A stretch of DNA of 64,000 bases, taken from contig NZ_CANMFD010000008.1 of the NCBI RefSeq assembly GCF_947496995.1, forward strand, positions 62,001 to 126,000, read 5' to 3'. The first letter of the stretch is position 1; each line of letters begins with the position of its first letter. Under the pieces are notes generated by a model that had not been told where the DNA came from, made no database searches, and worked only from the letters and a program-made list of their open reading frames with translations. Positions 46,010 through 55,731 of this stretch are shown piece after piece. Source of the stretch: an uncultured Roseibium sp. (lineage in GTDB: Bacteria > Pseudomonadota > Alphaproteobacteria > Rhizobiales > Stappiaceae). The position numbers and the translations under genes are program-made.

Positions 46010-46750
46010 ATGACCGGCATGGCGGCGGAAAGCTTCGACAATCAGGAAAACGGCAAACCCGGACGGTCCCGGCTGCAGCCCCGCCGTGCCACCAAGCGCA
46101 GCCACGCGATCTTCGAGGAAATCCAGAAGGATATCATGCTGGGCAACCTGCCCCCTAGGGCGGCAATTCTCGAACTGGAACTCGCCGACCGGTTCGAATG
46201 CAGCCAGAGCACCGTGCGCGAAGCGCTGATGTCTCTGCAGACGGACGGTCTGGTGGAGCGCCTGCCGCACCGGGGCACCTTCGTCGCGGACAGCCGCAGC
46301 GAGGATGCGCATGAACTGATCCTGATCCGCCACGACATCGAGTGCCGCGGCGTCGTCCGTGTCCTGAACCGCTTCGGTCCGCTTCTGCGCAAGGAGCTGG
46401 AAGCGGATCTGGACGCCATGCGCAAGGCGGCAAAGGCGGGAGACGAATATCTGCTCTCCCTGCACGATCGCAGTTTCCACCTCAATCTTTACAATGCCGC
46501 GGACATGCCGAGCGTCCGGCCCATTCTGCGCCGCTGCCTGATACACAACCACCGCTACAAGATCCTCAATTCCGAACCGAACCGGGGTCTGGTCGAAACA
46601 GCCGAACGTCATGTCACCATCATCGACGCTCTGGCGGCGGGAAACCGGAAAGAAGCCGTCGAGGCGCTGTCCCACCACATCACCACCATCGTCGATTTCG
46701 GACCGAGCATCGTGTCCGTCGAGGCGCAAAAGGGACCGGAAAAATCATGA
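46010..46750 (+). CDS. GntR family transcriptional regulator (FadR/VanR group)
   Basis: A 246-residue regulator: winged helix (ELADRFECSQSTVREALMSLQTDGLVERLPHRGTFVAD, about 55-92) and an FCD ligand domain (about 100-235) with the D/H pattern (RHDIECRG, HDRSFHLNLY, HVTIID). The start is ATG 46010 or 46019; the earlier ATG at 45944 would place the operator palindrome inside the coding region. It overlaps the esterase gene by 4 bp (ATGA), so it is first in the sugar operon. Confidence 0.92.
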   Translation: MTGMAAESFDNQENGKPGRSRLQPRRATKRSHAIFEEIQKDIMLGNLPPRAAILELELADRFECSQSTVREALMSLQTDGLVERLPHRGTFVADSRSEDAHELILIRHDIECRGVVRVLNRFGPLLRKELEADLDAMRKAAKAGDEYLLSLHDRSFHLNLYNAADMPSVRPILRRCLIHNHRYKILNSEPNRGLVETAERHVTIIDALAAGNRKEAVEALSHHITTIVDFGPSIVSVEAQKGPEKS

Positions 46751-47718
46751 CCGGTCTTATGCCCACGGACGCCGATCTGATCCCGACGGAACGCATGCAA
46801 TGGATTCTCGATCGGCTGGCGAAAGAAGATTCCGGCCTCGGCGATCCGACGCTTCTGCCCGCGCCCGAGGGCCGCGAACTTGCCGAGCAGACCAACACGC
46901 GCTGGAACAGCGACCTGCCAGAGATGTCCGTCCGGGAGCTTTCGATTGAAGCCCCGGAAGGACACTCGATCCAATGCCGCCTGATGAGCCCGGAAAACGC
47001 GGACGGCCTGATCATGTTCGTTCATGGCGGCGGCTGGGCCTTCTGCAGCATGGCGACCCATGATCGCGCCGCGCGGTTGCTGGCTCTGGAGGCCGGAGCC
47101 CATGTGCTGACCTTCGATTACCGCCTCGCACCCGAAGCGCCCTTCCCCGCCGGTCTCATGGACTGCAAGTCTGTCTGGGCCGCAGTCACGGCCGGGAACC
47201 CGGATCTTGCCGCATGTTCGGGTCCGCGCGCGCTCGCCGGAGACAGCGCCGGCGCCAACCTCGCGCAAGCCCTGCTGCTCATGCTGCAGGAAGAACAATT
47301 GCCCGCGCCGGATGCGGCCCTTCTGTTCTACGGCGTTTATGACGCGAACTTCGAAACCGCATCCTATCTCGGCCAGAAAGACGGCCCCGGCCTGACCCGG
47401 GCCAAGATGATGCGCTACTGGGACTGGTATGTGGCCGGTGCGGCCGACAGGATGTCGCCGCTGGTATCGCCGCTCCAGGCGTCGGATGAACAATTGCGCA
47501 AGCTGCCACCGTTGTTTTTGAACGCGGCAGCCATCGACCCTCTTCGCTCGGATACGGAAAACCTGGTCCGCCGACTTCGCAGCCTCGGCAGGACCGACCC
47601 ATACACACTGTATCCGGGCGTCGTCCACGGCTTCATGCAAATGAGCCTTGAACTACCAGAGGCCCGCAAGGCTGCGGCGGAAGCCGGGAGGGCTTTTCGC
47701 GAACTTACGGGGTCTTGA
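46747..47718 (+). CDS. HSL-family alpha/beta hydrolase (esterase)
   Basis: A 323-residue serine hydrolase of the hormone-sensitive-lipase group. The oxyanion motif is HGGGW (93-97), the nucleophile elbow GDSAG (Ser167), and later D-P-L and H-G residues complete the triad. It has no signal peptide, so it would act in the cytoplasm. Lying between a regulator and a sugar-binding protein, it may remove acyl groups from an imported acylated sugar, but that is inference. Confidence 0.88.
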   Translation: MTGLMPTDADLIPTERMQWILDRLAKEDSGLGDPTLLPAPEGRELAEQTNTRWNSDLPEMSVRELSIEAPEGHSIQCRLMSPENADGLIMFVHGGGWAFCSMATHDRAARLLALEAGAHVLTFDYRLAPEAPFPAGLMDCKSVWAAVTAGNPDLAACSGPRALAGDSAGANLAQALLLMLQEEQLPAPDAALLFYGVYDANFETASYLGQKDGPGLTRAKMMRYWDWYVAGAADRMSPLVSPLQASDEQLRKLPPLFLNAAAIDPLRSDTENLVRRLRSLGRTDPYTLYPGVVHGFMQMSLELPEARKAAAEAGRAFRELTGS

Positions 47719-47747
47719 ACAAAGACATAAATAAAGTGGAGGAAACA

Positions 47748-48962
47748 ATGTCAAAACTCATTTCGGCCGCGCTGGCCGTTGGACTGCTCGCCGGAACGGC
47801 AACCGCCTATGCGGATGAAACCGTCCGTTTCTGGTATCATTTCGACAATGCGGACAATCCCATGTCGGAACTGGTCGCGAAGTTCGAGAAGGAAAATCCC
47901 GGCATCAAGATCGAAGCCGAGAACATTCCCTGGAATTCCTATTACGACAATCTCTACACCTCGATTGTTGCCGGCAACGCGCCGGACGCGGCGATGGTGA
48001 AGATGTTTGCCCAGCCGCGCCTGGTGGAAATGGGCGCCCTGGAGCCGATCGGCGACCGCATCGACGCCTGGGACGGCAAGGCCGACCTGCAGGACAACCT
48101 CCTCAACCTCACCAAGGCTTCCGACGGCAAGTCCTATTACCTGCCCATTCAGTATGTGGTGCTCTACCTCTATTACCGGCAGGACATGATCGAGGAACTC
48201 GGCCTTGAAGTGCCGAAGACCTGCGACGAGTTCCGCGACGTGGCCATGAAGCTGACCCGCGACACCGATGGCGACGGTCAGCCGGATGTCTACGGCTTCG
48301 GCTTCCGGGGCGGCAAGGGCGGTCACGATCACTGGGGCAGCTTCGTGCTTTCCCGCAATGTCGATTTCTCGGCCGGAAGCCTCACCAGCGATGCCGGCGT
48401 CGCCGGTACCCAGTGGGTTGTCGACCTCTTCGAAAAGGACAAGGTCTTCCCGCCCTCCGCGCCCAATGATGGCTTCAAGGAAGTCACCGGCGCGTTCAAG
48501 GCCGGCAAAACCGCGATGACGATCCACCACATCGGCTCGTCCAACGGCATGGTCGAAGCGCTCGGCGACGCCGTTTCCGCAACCCCCGTTCCCGAATGCG
48601 GCGGCGGCCACTGGACGTCCTTCGGCGATGAATCCACGGCCGTCTTCTCTACAGCGGAAAACAAGGATGCTGCCTGGAAGTGGATTTCTTTCCTGTCGAC
48701 AGCCGGCAACAACACGGAGTTCAACAAGGCCACCGGCCAGTTGCCGGTGACCAAGACCGACAGCGAAGGCTGGACCCTGCATGAGAAGCGCTTCGTGGAC
48801 GCGACGGTGCAGTCACTGCCCTTCGCCAACCTGCTGCCGAACGTGCCGGAAACCTCCGACTTCGTGAACACGGTCTGGCCGGTGAACATGCAGCGTGCCC
48901 TGACCGGTGAAATCACCGCCGAGCAGATGAACGCCGAAATCGACAAGCTCTATAATCCCTGA
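47748..48962 (+). CDS. Sugar ABC transporter substrate-binding protein (SBP_bac_1)
   Basis: A 404-residue periplasmic protein with a leader cleaved near Ala20 (GTATAYA-DE). The N-terminal half VRFWYHFDNADNPMSELVAKFEKENPGIKIE is typical of maltose-like SBP_bac_1 proteins. The start is ATG 47748 behind GTGGAGGAAA; an ATG at 47715 is possible but gives a longer pre-leader. Ligand class is sugar or polyol. A strong terminator follows at 48972. Confidence 0.93.
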   Translation: MSKLISAALAVGLLAGTATAYADETVRFWYHFDNADNPMSELVAKFEKENPGIKIEAENIPWNSYYDNLYTSIVAGNAPDAAMVKMFAQPRLVEMGALEPIGDRIDAWDGKADLQDNLLNLTKASDGKSYYLPIQYVVLYLYYRQDMIEELGLEVPKTCDEFRDVAMKLTRDTDGDGQPDVYGFGFRGGKGGHDHWGSFVLSRNVDFSAGSLTSDAGVAGTQWVVDLFEKDKVFPPSAPNDGFKEVTGAFKAGKTAMTIHHIGSSNGMVEALGDAVSATPVPECGGGHWTSFGDESTAVFSTAENKDAAWKWISFLSTAGNNTEFNKATGQLPVTKTDSEGWTLHEKRFVDATVQSLPFANLLPNVPETSDFVNTVWPVNMQRALTGEITAEQMNAEIDKLYNP

Positions 48963-48971
48963 CTCCTCCCA

Positions 48972-49018
48972 GGCGGGCCTTGCCGGGCACGTTGTCTTGC
49001 CGGGCCCGCCATTTTTTT
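48972..49018 (+). terminator. Attenuating terminator after the sugar-binding protein gene
   Basis: GGCGGGC (48972-48978) and GCCCGCC (49004-49010) form a GC-rich stem with a long loop and are followed by ATTTTTTT. It separates the binding-protein gene from the permease genes; partial readthrough would give the usual excess of binding protein over permease. Confidence 0.7.
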
Positions 49019-49114
49019 GGAGCCGGGACACAAACAGAACTTGCCTGAAAACGGCAGACGGAAAACTTGAAATGCGTGCGGGAGACACCTCCCGCACCGA
49101 GTGGAAATTCGACC

Positions 49115-50032
49115 ATGCTCACCATGAACGAACCGGCGGACAGACTGCCAGGCCGGGCGGCTCTTGCGCGAAAGGTGCTCCCTTACGCACTGCTCTCGCC
49201 CGCCGTCCTTGTAACGCTGGCCATCGTGTTCTTCCCGATGATCCAGGCGGCCTGGATGAGTCTGCACGACTACATCCTCTGGAAGCCGAAGGACTTCACC
49301 TTTGTCGGGCTGAAGAACTTCACCGCTGCCCTGCAGGATGAGGTTTTCTGGATTTCCCTGCGGCACACGATCATCTGGATCGCCGTGACGATCCCCGCGC
49401 AGCTTCTGCTCGGCCTCGCCACGGCGCTGCTTCTCAATCAGCAGTTCCCCTGGCGCCCCCTCGCCCGCGCCCTGATCATCATTCCCTGGGCACTGCCGAG
49501 CGTCGTGATCGCCCTCATGTGGGTATGGATCTACGACGCCAACTACGGAATCCTGAACGAGTTCATGCTCCGCCTGGGTTTGATCAAGGCCTCGGTTCCC
49601 TGGCTCGCCGATCCCGACACCGCGCTCTATGCCATCATCCTGACGCTCACCTGGCAAGGCTTTCCGTTCTTCGCAGTGATGATCCTTGCCGGTCTGCAAT
49701 CGATCCCCAAGAGTTACTATGAAGCGGCCTCCCTGGACGGGGCCGGTGCGCTGCGCCAGTTCTGGCACATCACTCTACCGGGCATTTCCGGCGTGCTGGT
49801 GACCGCGGTGCTGCTGAGAACCATATGGGTCGCCAACTCGATCGACGTCATCTACGTCATGACCGGCGGCGGACCAGGCTACGCCACCTACACCCTGCCG
49901 CTCTACGCCTTCATCAAGGCACGCACCAATCTGGACTTCGGCTACGGTTCATCGCTGGCCGTCCTGTTCACGCTCATGCTTCTTGGGCTCGTGATCGTCT
50001 ATCTCCGCCGTGCAGGGAGGTCCGTGAACTGA
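49115..50032 (+). CDS. Sugar ABC transporter permease (MalF/UgpA type)
   Basis: A 305-residue six-helix permease. The first helix is [22 protein letters not shown] and the coupling motif is [24 protein letters not shown] (EAA loop). ATG 49115 is used, ATG 49124 is possible. It overlaps the next permease gene by one base (TGATG). Confidence 0.93.
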   Translation: MLTMNEPADRLPGRAALARKVLPYALLSPAVLVTLAIVFFPMIQAAWMSLHDYILWKPKDFTFVGLKNFTAALQDEVFWISLRHTIIWIAVTIPAQLLLGLATALLLNQQFPWRPLARALIIIPWALPSVVIALMWVWIYDANYGILNEFMLRLGLIKASVPWLADPDTALYAIILTLTWQGFPFFAVMILAGLQSIPKSYYEAASLDGAGALRQFWHITLPGISGVLVTAVLLRTIWVANSIDVIYVMTGGGPGYATYTLPLYAFIKARTNLDFGYGSSLAVLFTLMLLGLVIVYLRRAGRSVN

Positions 50033-50862
50033 TGGTTGGACGCAAATCCCTTCTGAAACGGATCCTGATCGTCGATGTGCCCATGCTGCTCATCCTGACC
50101 TTCACGCTCGGTCCCTACCTTTGGATGCTGCTTACCTCGCTGACGTCGGAGAGCCGGCTGTTCACCGAAGGACCGAGCCTGGTCGGCGCGACGCTCGAGA
50201 ACTACGTCCGGCTGTTTGCGACAGTCGGCTTCCTGACCAACCTGATGCACTCCTTCATCATCGCGGCAGGAACCGTTGTCGTCGGACTCAGCCTGAGCGT
50301 GACGGCCGCCTATTCCTTTTCCCGCTTCTCCTTCCGCGGCAAGCGTTACCTGCTGCTGCAGTTCCTGATCATCAACATGTTCCCGGTGGTGCTGCTGATC
50401 CTGCCGCTCTTCGTAATGATGCGCGTTCTGGGCATTCTCGACACCCACCTGGCACTCATCATCGCCAATGCGACGGTCGCCATTCCCTTCTCCGTGTGGA
50501 TGATGACCAGCTACATGAACGGCATCCCGAAAAGCCTCGACGAGGCCGCGATGACCGATGGCTGCACCCGGCTCGGCGCACTGTGGCGCGTTGTCCTGCC
50601 GCTGTGCACACCGGGCATCATCGCCACCGGCATCTACATCTTCATCACCGCGTGGAACGAATACCTCTACGCCCTCACCCTCGGCGGGCGGAACGTCCGT
50701 CCGATCACTGTCGCCATCCAGACCCTCATCGGCGAATACGAAGTCGAATGGGGTCTGCTGACCTCCGGCGGCATCATCGGCGCCATGCCCGCGACCATCC
50801 TGTTCCTGATCGTCCAGAAGCGCCTGATCAGCGGCCTCACCCAGGGCGCGGTCAAGGGATGA
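50032..50862 (+). CDS. Sugar ABC transporter permease (MalG/UgpE type)
   Basis: A 276-residue permease with EAA loop [31 protein letters not shown] 50032 is used. It forms the second half of the channel with the MalF-type protein. Its end overlaps the isomerase-like gene by 4 bp. Confidence 0.93.
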   Translation: MVGRKSLLKRILIVDVPMLLILTFTLGPYLWMLLTSLTSESRLFTEGPSLVGATLENYVRLFATVGFLTNLMHSFIIAAGTVVVGLSLSVTAAYSFSRFSFRGKRYLLLQFLIINMFPVVLLILPLFVMMRVLGILDTHLALIIANATVAIPFSVWMMTSYMNGIPKSLDEAAMTDGCTRLGALWRVVLPLCTPGIIATGIYIFITAWNEYLYALTLGGRNVRPITVAIQTLIGEYEVEWGLLTSGGIIGAMPATILFLIVQKRLISGLTQGAVKG

Positions 50863-51770
50863 CAACACTAAAGGCACTCAACGTGAAAAACCCCGTCGGC
50901 ATCATTTCCATGCAATTCGTGCGGCCCTTTACCCGCGCCGATCTGGGCCTCTTCCGCCACATCCGCGACCTCGGCTTCGATTTTGTCGAGCTTCTGGTCC
51001 CCGAGCCGGACGACGATCTGGATCTGCGCGAGACCGCCGATGCCCTGCGGGACGCGGATCTCGACGTCGTGCTGGCGGCTCGGGTCAATCTGCAACGATC
51101 GATTGCCGGCGAGGACGCGGCCTCCAGACAAGGCGGCATCGACTATCTGAAACGCTGCGTCGAGGTGGCGTCTGCACTCGGAGCCCGGATCATCGGCGGC
51201 CCGCTCTATGGTGAGCCGATGGTGTTCGCGGGCCGCCCCCCGGTCCCGTGGTCCGACGGGCAGATTCAGACGCGGGCGGACAGAACCGTCGAAGGCCTGG
51301 CGGCGGTTGCGCCTCTTGCGGCCGAGGCAGGCTGCGTCTTTGCGCTTGAAGCCTTGAACCGGTTCGAGACCGATATCGTATCTACCACCCGTCAGGCCAT
51401 CGAAGTCTGCGACAGGGTCGACAACCCCGGCCTCGGCATCGTGCTCGACACGTTCCATATGAACATGGAAGAGCGGTCGATTCCCGACGCCATCCGGGCC
51501 GCCGGGCCGCGCGTGGTGCATTTCCAGGCCAATGAAAACCATCGCGGTTTCCCGGGCACCGGCCATCTCGACTGGCCCGCGATCATGAAGGCGCTTGCCG
51601 ACATCGGATACACCGGACCCGTGTCCCTGGAACCGTTCCGCAGGAACGACGACCGCGTCGGCCTGCCAATCGCCCACTGGCGCGCGCCGCGTGAGGACGA
51701 AACCGAAAAACTGCAGGCAGGGCTCGCGCTGGTCCGCTCCTGCCTCGCCATGGCGGAGGCCGCCCAATGA
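50859..51770 (+). CDS. Sugar phosphate isomerase/epimerase (xylose isomerase-like TIM barrel)
   Basis: A 303-residue AP-endonuclease-2/TIM-barrel protein of the D-tagatose 3-epimerase type. Likely metal ligands lie in [10 protein letters not shown] (Glu), [10 protein letters not shown] (Asp, His), [20 protein letters not shown] and VSLEPFRR (Glu). The active-site Glu pair is complete, so an epimerase is likely, with the imported sugar or its oxidised form as substrate. It is tightly linked by 4-bp overlaps on both sides. Confidence 0.9.
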   Translation: MTTLKALNVKNPVGIISMQFVRPFTRADLGLFRHIRDLGFDFVELLVPEPDDDLDLRETADALRDADLDVVLAARVNLQRSIAGEDAASRQGGIDYLKRCVEVASALGARIIGGPLYGEPMVFAGRPPVPWSDGQIQTRADRTVEGLAAVAPLAAEAGCVFALEALNRFETDIVSTTRQAIEVCDRVDNPGLGIVLDTFHMNMEERSIPDAIRAAGPRVVHFQANENHRGFPGTGHLDWPAIMKALADIGYTGPVSLEPFRRNDDRVGLPIAHWRAPREDETEKLQAGLALVRSCLAMAEAAQ

Positions 51771-52759
51771 CATTGAATATCGGATGGATCGGCTGCGGCC
51801 GCCACGCAACGCAAATGCTCATGCCCCAGCTTGGTCGCAACGGCATCAACGTTGCCGCCGTCTGCGACGTCAATCAGGACGCCGCCGCCAACGCCGCCTG
51901 GCAGTATGGCGCGGAAGCCGTCTACAGCGACTATCGCGAGCTGATCGCCCACAAGGGCCTGGATGCCATCGGCATGGCCGTCGGTCCCGATCTGCACCAC
52001 GTGGCCTCCATCGCGGCCCTTGAGCGCGGCCTGCCGGTGTTCCTTGAAAAACCCCCGGCGAAGAACACCGCCGCCGCGCAGGAGATCGCATTAGCCTCCG
52101 AGCGCACCGGCAAGCCGGTTCTGGTCGGCTTCATGAAACGCTATTCGACCGGCAACCGGATCGCTGGCAATGTCCTGCGCAAGGGCGACTTCGGCAAGGT
52201 GCTCGGCATTACCGGCACCTATATGACCGCGCCGACCTATTTTGCCGGCGAAGTCGACTACACCGGTTTCTATCTTCACCACTGCGTCCACTACATGGAC
52301 CTCATCCCCTGGTTCGCGGGCGATGACTTTGCCGACATGGCGCTTCGCAAGATCGAGCCGGAACCGGGACACCTGCTGTTTCATCTCAATTTCGAATGCC
52401 GCAACGGGGCGATCGGTACCATCGTCATGGGCACGGTCCAGTCCCGGGGCACGCCGATGGAAGCTATCCAGATCATGGGCGACCACATCCGCCTGGAAGT
52501 CGACAACGTCATCAACGTCGCCTGCTACCGCGACCCGCCGTTCAAGGCCGACGACCCGGCTGCAACCTTGTCGGAAACCTCCGACACTCTGTCCTGGACC
52601 CCAAACTTTACCGCAGCGGCCAATGAAGACCACAAGGGCTACAATGCCCTCATTGCCGATGTCGCCTCGGCCTTCCGGCAGGAAACTTCCGCCGCTCCGG
52701 ACATTCACGACGGTGTGCGGGCGATGGCCAGTCTGGAACGGATGATCACGCTGATTTGA
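51767..52759 (+). CDS. Gfo/Idh/MocA family oxidoreductase
   Basis: A 330-residue NAD(P)-dependent sugar/polyol dehydrogenase. The N-terminal Rossmann motif is GWIGCGRHA (6-14), EKP (about 94) is the family's catalytic/cofactor motif (FLEKPPAKN), and H-x-x-D (VHYMDLIPW) lies in the substrate domain. It probably oxidises the imported sugar before or after the epimerase step. It is the last gene of the sugar operon. Confidence 0.92.
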   Translation: MTLNIGWIGCGRHATQMLMPQLGRNGINVAAVCDVNQDAAANAAWQYGAEAVYSDYRELIAHKGLDAIGMAVGPDLHHVASIAALERGLPVFLEKPPAKNTAAAQEIALASERTGKPVLVGFMKRYSTGNRIAGNVLRKGDFGKVLGITGTYMTAPTYFAGEVDYTGFYLHHCVHYMDLIPWFAGDDFADMALRKIEPEPGHLLFHLNFECRNGAIGTIVMGTVQSRGTPMEAIQIMGDHIRLEVDNVINVACYRDPPFKADDPAATLSETSDTLSWTPNFTAAANEDHKGYNALIADVASAFRQETSAAPDIHDGVRAMASLERMITLI

Positions 52760-53162
52760 TCCGTTGAGGCCCGGCCTTCGATCACCCGGCGGCGGCTCCG
52801 CGCCGACGCCGCATTCGCCCTCCCTGCGTTCTTCGATGTGCTGGAGGCGGCGGGCCGGGACGAGACCGCTCTCATCCAGAGAAACCCGAAGTTCCACGAA
52901 CAAGTCGCAGGCTGGCAAAACCCCACCCTGGCCGACCGCCAAACGATAGGCTGGCGACAGAAAAACGGTGACAGGCGCATGGTCAGATCGCGTCTTCGGG
53001 AGACAAAACGACCGCCCTGGGAAGCAATGCGCCAATGTACGATGGCCAGTGCTAACCTAAAATGCCAAAAGGCTTTGCCAACCGCTTTGGGTGCTATTAA
53101 CTCTCCAAAGGGGCAATGCGGGTTTATGAAGCGAAAATTTGAATACAGGAGATTTTCAAAAT
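52760..53162. other. 403-bp intergenic region without a recognised gene
   Basis: This gap lies between the dehydrogenase and the Asn-rich protein gene. A GC-rich stretch near 52770-52820 could fold but has no T-run. A frame at 52838-53176 continues across the ribosome-binding site of the next gene and matches nothing I recognise, so I do not call it. The last 100 bases become A/T-rich and presumably hold the promoter of the Asn-rich protein gene. Confidence 0.5.
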
Positions 53163-53702
53163 ATGCAGCTTTCTAAGATAACTGCAACAATGATGGCCTT
53201 GAGCCTCTTCGGCGCGGGGATCGGACAGTCCGTCGCGATGACGGCAGCTCCTCTTGCCCATTCCTCGATATATGCCGCTGCGCCGGATACAAGTTCGGTT
53301 CATTCCGAGCTTGTGCAAATTTCTGACAGAAAGCGGCCGGGCCACAACACCGAAAACAGGCATATCAACAATAGAAACAAGAATACAAACATTAACAAGA
53401 ACACAAACATCAATCGCGATGTGAACAAAAACACCATCAATCGCAACGTAAACAAAAACACCGTCAACCGGAATGTAAACAACAACACCACCATTAACCG
53501 GAATGTGAATGTAAATGTTGTTAACCGTCCAAGAGGTTGGCGCGGCCAATACTGGGGAAGAACCGTATTCGGAGTAACCCTTGGAACGCTGATCGTCGTT
53601 GCAGCGAACACACCGCCGCCACCGCCTGATCCGACACTTTGCTGGACATGGACCAACAGCGCCATGACTGAAGGCTTCTGGTACTATTGCACAGGGGGCT
53701 AA
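53163..53702 (+). CDS. Secreted Asn-rich repeat protein, unknown function
   Basis: A 179-residue protein with a signal-like N-terminus (hydrophobic 8-29), a low-complexity repeat region (about 69-122) of alternating Asn (NRNVNKNT, NINRNVN), a hydrophobic segment (about 134-149), a proline run (PPPPP, 151-155) and a C-terminal block with two Cys (C160, C176) and five Trp/Tyr residues (CWTWTN...FWYYC). Similar Asn-x-Asn-x repeats occur in uncharacterised alphaproteobacterial envelope proteins; curlin-like folding is only a possibility. The A-rich codons stand out from neighbouring genes. The start is ATG 53163 behind AGGAGA. Confidence 0.6.
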   Translation: MQLSKITATMMALSLFGAGIGQSVAMTAAPLAHSSIYAAAPDTSSVHSELVQISDRKRPGHNTENRHINNRNKNTNINKNTNINRDVNKNTINRNVNKNTVNRNVNNNTTINRNVNVNVVNRPRGWRGQYWGRTVFGVTLGTLIVVAANTPPPPPDPTLCWTWTNSAMTEGFWYYCTGG

Positions 53703-53834
53703 AGTCAATTCTGCTTGCCGCCTCGAATTAATTTCCGGGCGGCAACATTCTATCTATCCGCGATGACAGGGATGGTCTGATTGACGCGTCAGCGCTCTAT
53801 AGGCCTGTTCCGGTCATTGTGTCTGGCTGTTTCA

Positions 53835-53870
53835 AAAACAAACGGTCCCACAATCGCAATCGATTGTGGG
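53835..53870 (-). terminator. Terminator of the catabolic-locus GntR gene
   Basis: CCCACAATCG and CGATTGTGGG form a 10-bp perfect stem with the loop CAAT (53847-53870). On the minus strand it is followed by the T-rich sequence ACCGTTTGTTTTTG. It lies 28 bp after the GntR gene end and also faces the end of the Asn-rich gene. Confidence 0.75.
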
Positions 53871-53897
53871 GCCGAAAGACCGATTATCTTGATCGGG

Positions 53898-54596
53898 TCA
53901 GAGCAACCTGATCGCACGTTCCGATGTGTCGCTTATGTGCTTTTCAATCAGCTCCGAGGCCAGATCGGCGTCGCGCGCCAGCGTCGCGGCCATGATCTCG
54001 GAGTGTTCTTCGAACTTTCGTCCTCCGAGCCCTTCCGGCGCTCTCTTGGTGACAAACCGGTATCTATCGAGCTGGTCGAACATGATCGAGCGAAGCCTGA
54101 ACAGCCACCGTCCCGAGCAGGCCGCGACCAGCGCCTCGTGGAAGTCCCGGTGGCGCTGAACCCATTCCGAATGCCGGGTCATCCGCTCCTCCCAGGGGAG
54201 GCTCTCGATCAGACTGAGACGGTGATGAACCGCGACGATATTAGCCTCCCAATCATCGTCGCCATTCTCGATCGCATCGCGGAGCGCACGTTTTTCAAGA
54301 CTGATGAAATGCTCGGTAATCTCGATCAGTTCTTCGGCTGAAACCGGAGCGACCTTGAATCCCTTGCCAGCCTCCAGCGTGACGAAACCTTCCGACACCA
54401 GTTGCGACAATCCCTCTCGCAACGTGCCGATTCCCACATCGTAGCGTTCGGTCAGGTCCGCGAACTTCAATCGGGTCTCCGGTTCGAAAACACTACTTAC
54501 GATATCGTTGCGCAGCCGCGACAGGACATCCTGACCGGAGGAGGGATCCCCGGCTTTCGCTTGTTTCTGGCTGCGCGTTCCAGCGATCTTTTTCAA
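53898..54596 (-). CDS. GntR family transcriptional regulator (FCD domain)
   Basis: A 232-residue regulator: winged helix (LTERYDVGIGTLREGLSQLVSEGFVTLEAGKGFKVAPV, about 48-85) and FCD effector domain (about 95-225) with the D/H metal pattern. The start is TTG 54596 with GGAG nine bases before. It is divergent from the FAH-family gene (222-bp gap), in whose promoter the palindrome ATTTTCGAAAAT lies, so it probably controls the locus downstream. Confidence 0.88.
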   Translation of the reverse strand: MKKIAGTRSQKQAKAGDPSSGQDVLSRLRNDIVSSVFEPETRLKFADLTERYDVGIGTLREGLSQLVSEGFVTLEAGKGFKVAPVSAEELIEITEHFISLEKRALRDAIENGDDDWEANIVAVHHRLSLIESLPWEERMTRHSEWVQRHRDFHEALVAACSGRWLFRLRSIMFDQLDRYRFVTKRAPEGLGGRKFEEHSEIMAATLARDADLASELIEKHISDTSERAIRLL

Positions 54597-54791
54597 GCAG
54601 CACTCCGTTTCATATGCGGCCCCGGTTCCGGAAACATTTCAGTCGGTCTCAAGGGCTCCGTACCCTGGACGACAGGACTAGCCCGCGGCTGTGTCCAGGC
54701 AACCCGCCAGATCTTCGAATATCCCTAAAGACACGCCTCATGCACAAATATCAAAGTTTTTCTTAACGGGCCGCATATTCCAAGATATACA

Positions 54792-54805
54792 TATTTTCGA
54801 AAATA
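54792..54805. promoter_or_regulatory. Palindrome TATTTTCGAAAATA before the FAH gene, candidate GntR operator
   Basis: A perfect 14-bp palindrome ends 13 bp before the FAH start codon. Its 12-bp core ATTTTCGAAAAT recurs exactly before the VOC gene (55732-55743). Its location, at the start of the locus next to a divergent GntR gene, suggests it binds that regulator. Confidence 0.6.
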
Positions 54806-54818
54806 GAAAGAGTTGCGA

Positions 54819-55664
54819 ATGAAACTGGTTTCTTTCATCAAGGATCAGCGGTCCTCCTGGGGGATCGTCCATGGCGACGGCATAGCCGATCTGGGCAACC
54901 GCTCTGCCGGACTTTTCCCCGATCTCAGATCCTTCCTGACCGCCGGGTCGCCCAAGGACCTTCCCGGCAGTGTCACCGGGCCGGACTTCGGTTTCGATGA
55001 GGTCAGGTTGCTGCCGGTGGTACCCAACCCGGACAAGATCGTCATGGCAGCCCTGAACTATCATGAGGCAGGCAGCGACCCGGCCAGGACACCCGAGTAT
55101 CCCGTCCTGTTCCTGCGTCTGCCGTGCTCGCAAATCGCCGATGGTGATCCCCTGATCCAGCCAAGCCAATCGGAACGTCTCGATTTTGAAGGCGAACTGG
55201 CGGTGATCATCGGCAAGGCTGGCCGACACATTCAAGCCGAACAGGCCATGGCCCATGTGGCCGGCTATTCAATCTACAACGACGGCAGTGTCCGCGACTG
55301 GCAGAAGCACTCGCACCAGTTTACCGCCGGAAAGAACTTCACCGGAACCGGCGCCTTTGGCCCCTGGATGGTAGAAGCCGAAGACCTGCCCGTTCATGAG
55401 CGCGGGTTTCAGCTGACAACGCGGGTGAACGGCGTCGAGAAGCAGCGCACGAGCACGGCGCGGATGATTTTCGATATTCCCTACCTGATCGCCTACATCT
55501 CGACCTTCGCACCACTCGTTGCCGGTGACGTCATTGTCACCGGGACCTGTACGGGTTTCGGAATCACGCGCAAGCCGCCAGAGTTTTTGAACCCGGGCGA
55601 TTTCGTCGAGGTGGAGATCGAAGGAATCGGAACCCTGTCCAACAGAGTTGAGGCGGAAGTATAG
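54819..55664 (+). CDS. Fumarylacetoacetate hydrolase family protein
   Basis: A 281-residue FAH-superfamily protein (hydrolase, decarboxylase or isomerase of 2-oxo/1,3-diketo acids). The metal site follows E-x-E...D: ERLDFEGELAVIIGK, then the motif YNDGSVRDWQ. The C-terminal GDVIVTGTCTGFG is typical. It has no signal peptide. ATG 54819 is used; TTG 54813 is possible. It is the first gene of the catabolic locus and, with the dioxygenase-like VOC protein, suggests ring- or chain-cleavage chemistry. Confidence 0.92.
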   Translation: MKLVSFIKDQRSSWGIVHGDGIADLGNRSAGLFPDLRSFLTAGSPKDLPGSVTGPDFGFDEVRLLPVVPNPDKIVMAALNYHEAGSDPARTPEYPVLFLRLPCSQIADGDPLIQPSQSERLDFEGELAVIIGKAGRHIQAEQAMAHVAGYSIYNDGSVRDWQKHSHQFTAGKNFTGTGAFGPWMVEAEDLPVHERGFQLTTRVNGVEKQRTSTARMIFDIPYLIAYISTFAPLVAGDVIVTGTCTGFGITRKPPEFLNPGDFVEVEIEGIGTLSNRVEAEV

Positions 55665-55731
55665 GGCTGCCGGGCACCGGCGATGAAGCCAGCTGCGGCC
55701 ATAAACGCCGCGACTTTTCCACTATGCATGG

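Noticed and set aside
52838..53176. Plus-strand frame of 112 codons before the Asn-rich protein gene
   Set aside because: It runs into the start region of the next gene in another frame, has no Shine-Dalgarno sequence and no recognisable domain.
53366..53528. Repeats resembling a CRISPR array or tandem repeat
   Set aside because: The repeats are short, irregular and lie in frame within a protein-coding gene, encoding the Asn-rich region. No repeat-spacer structure is present.
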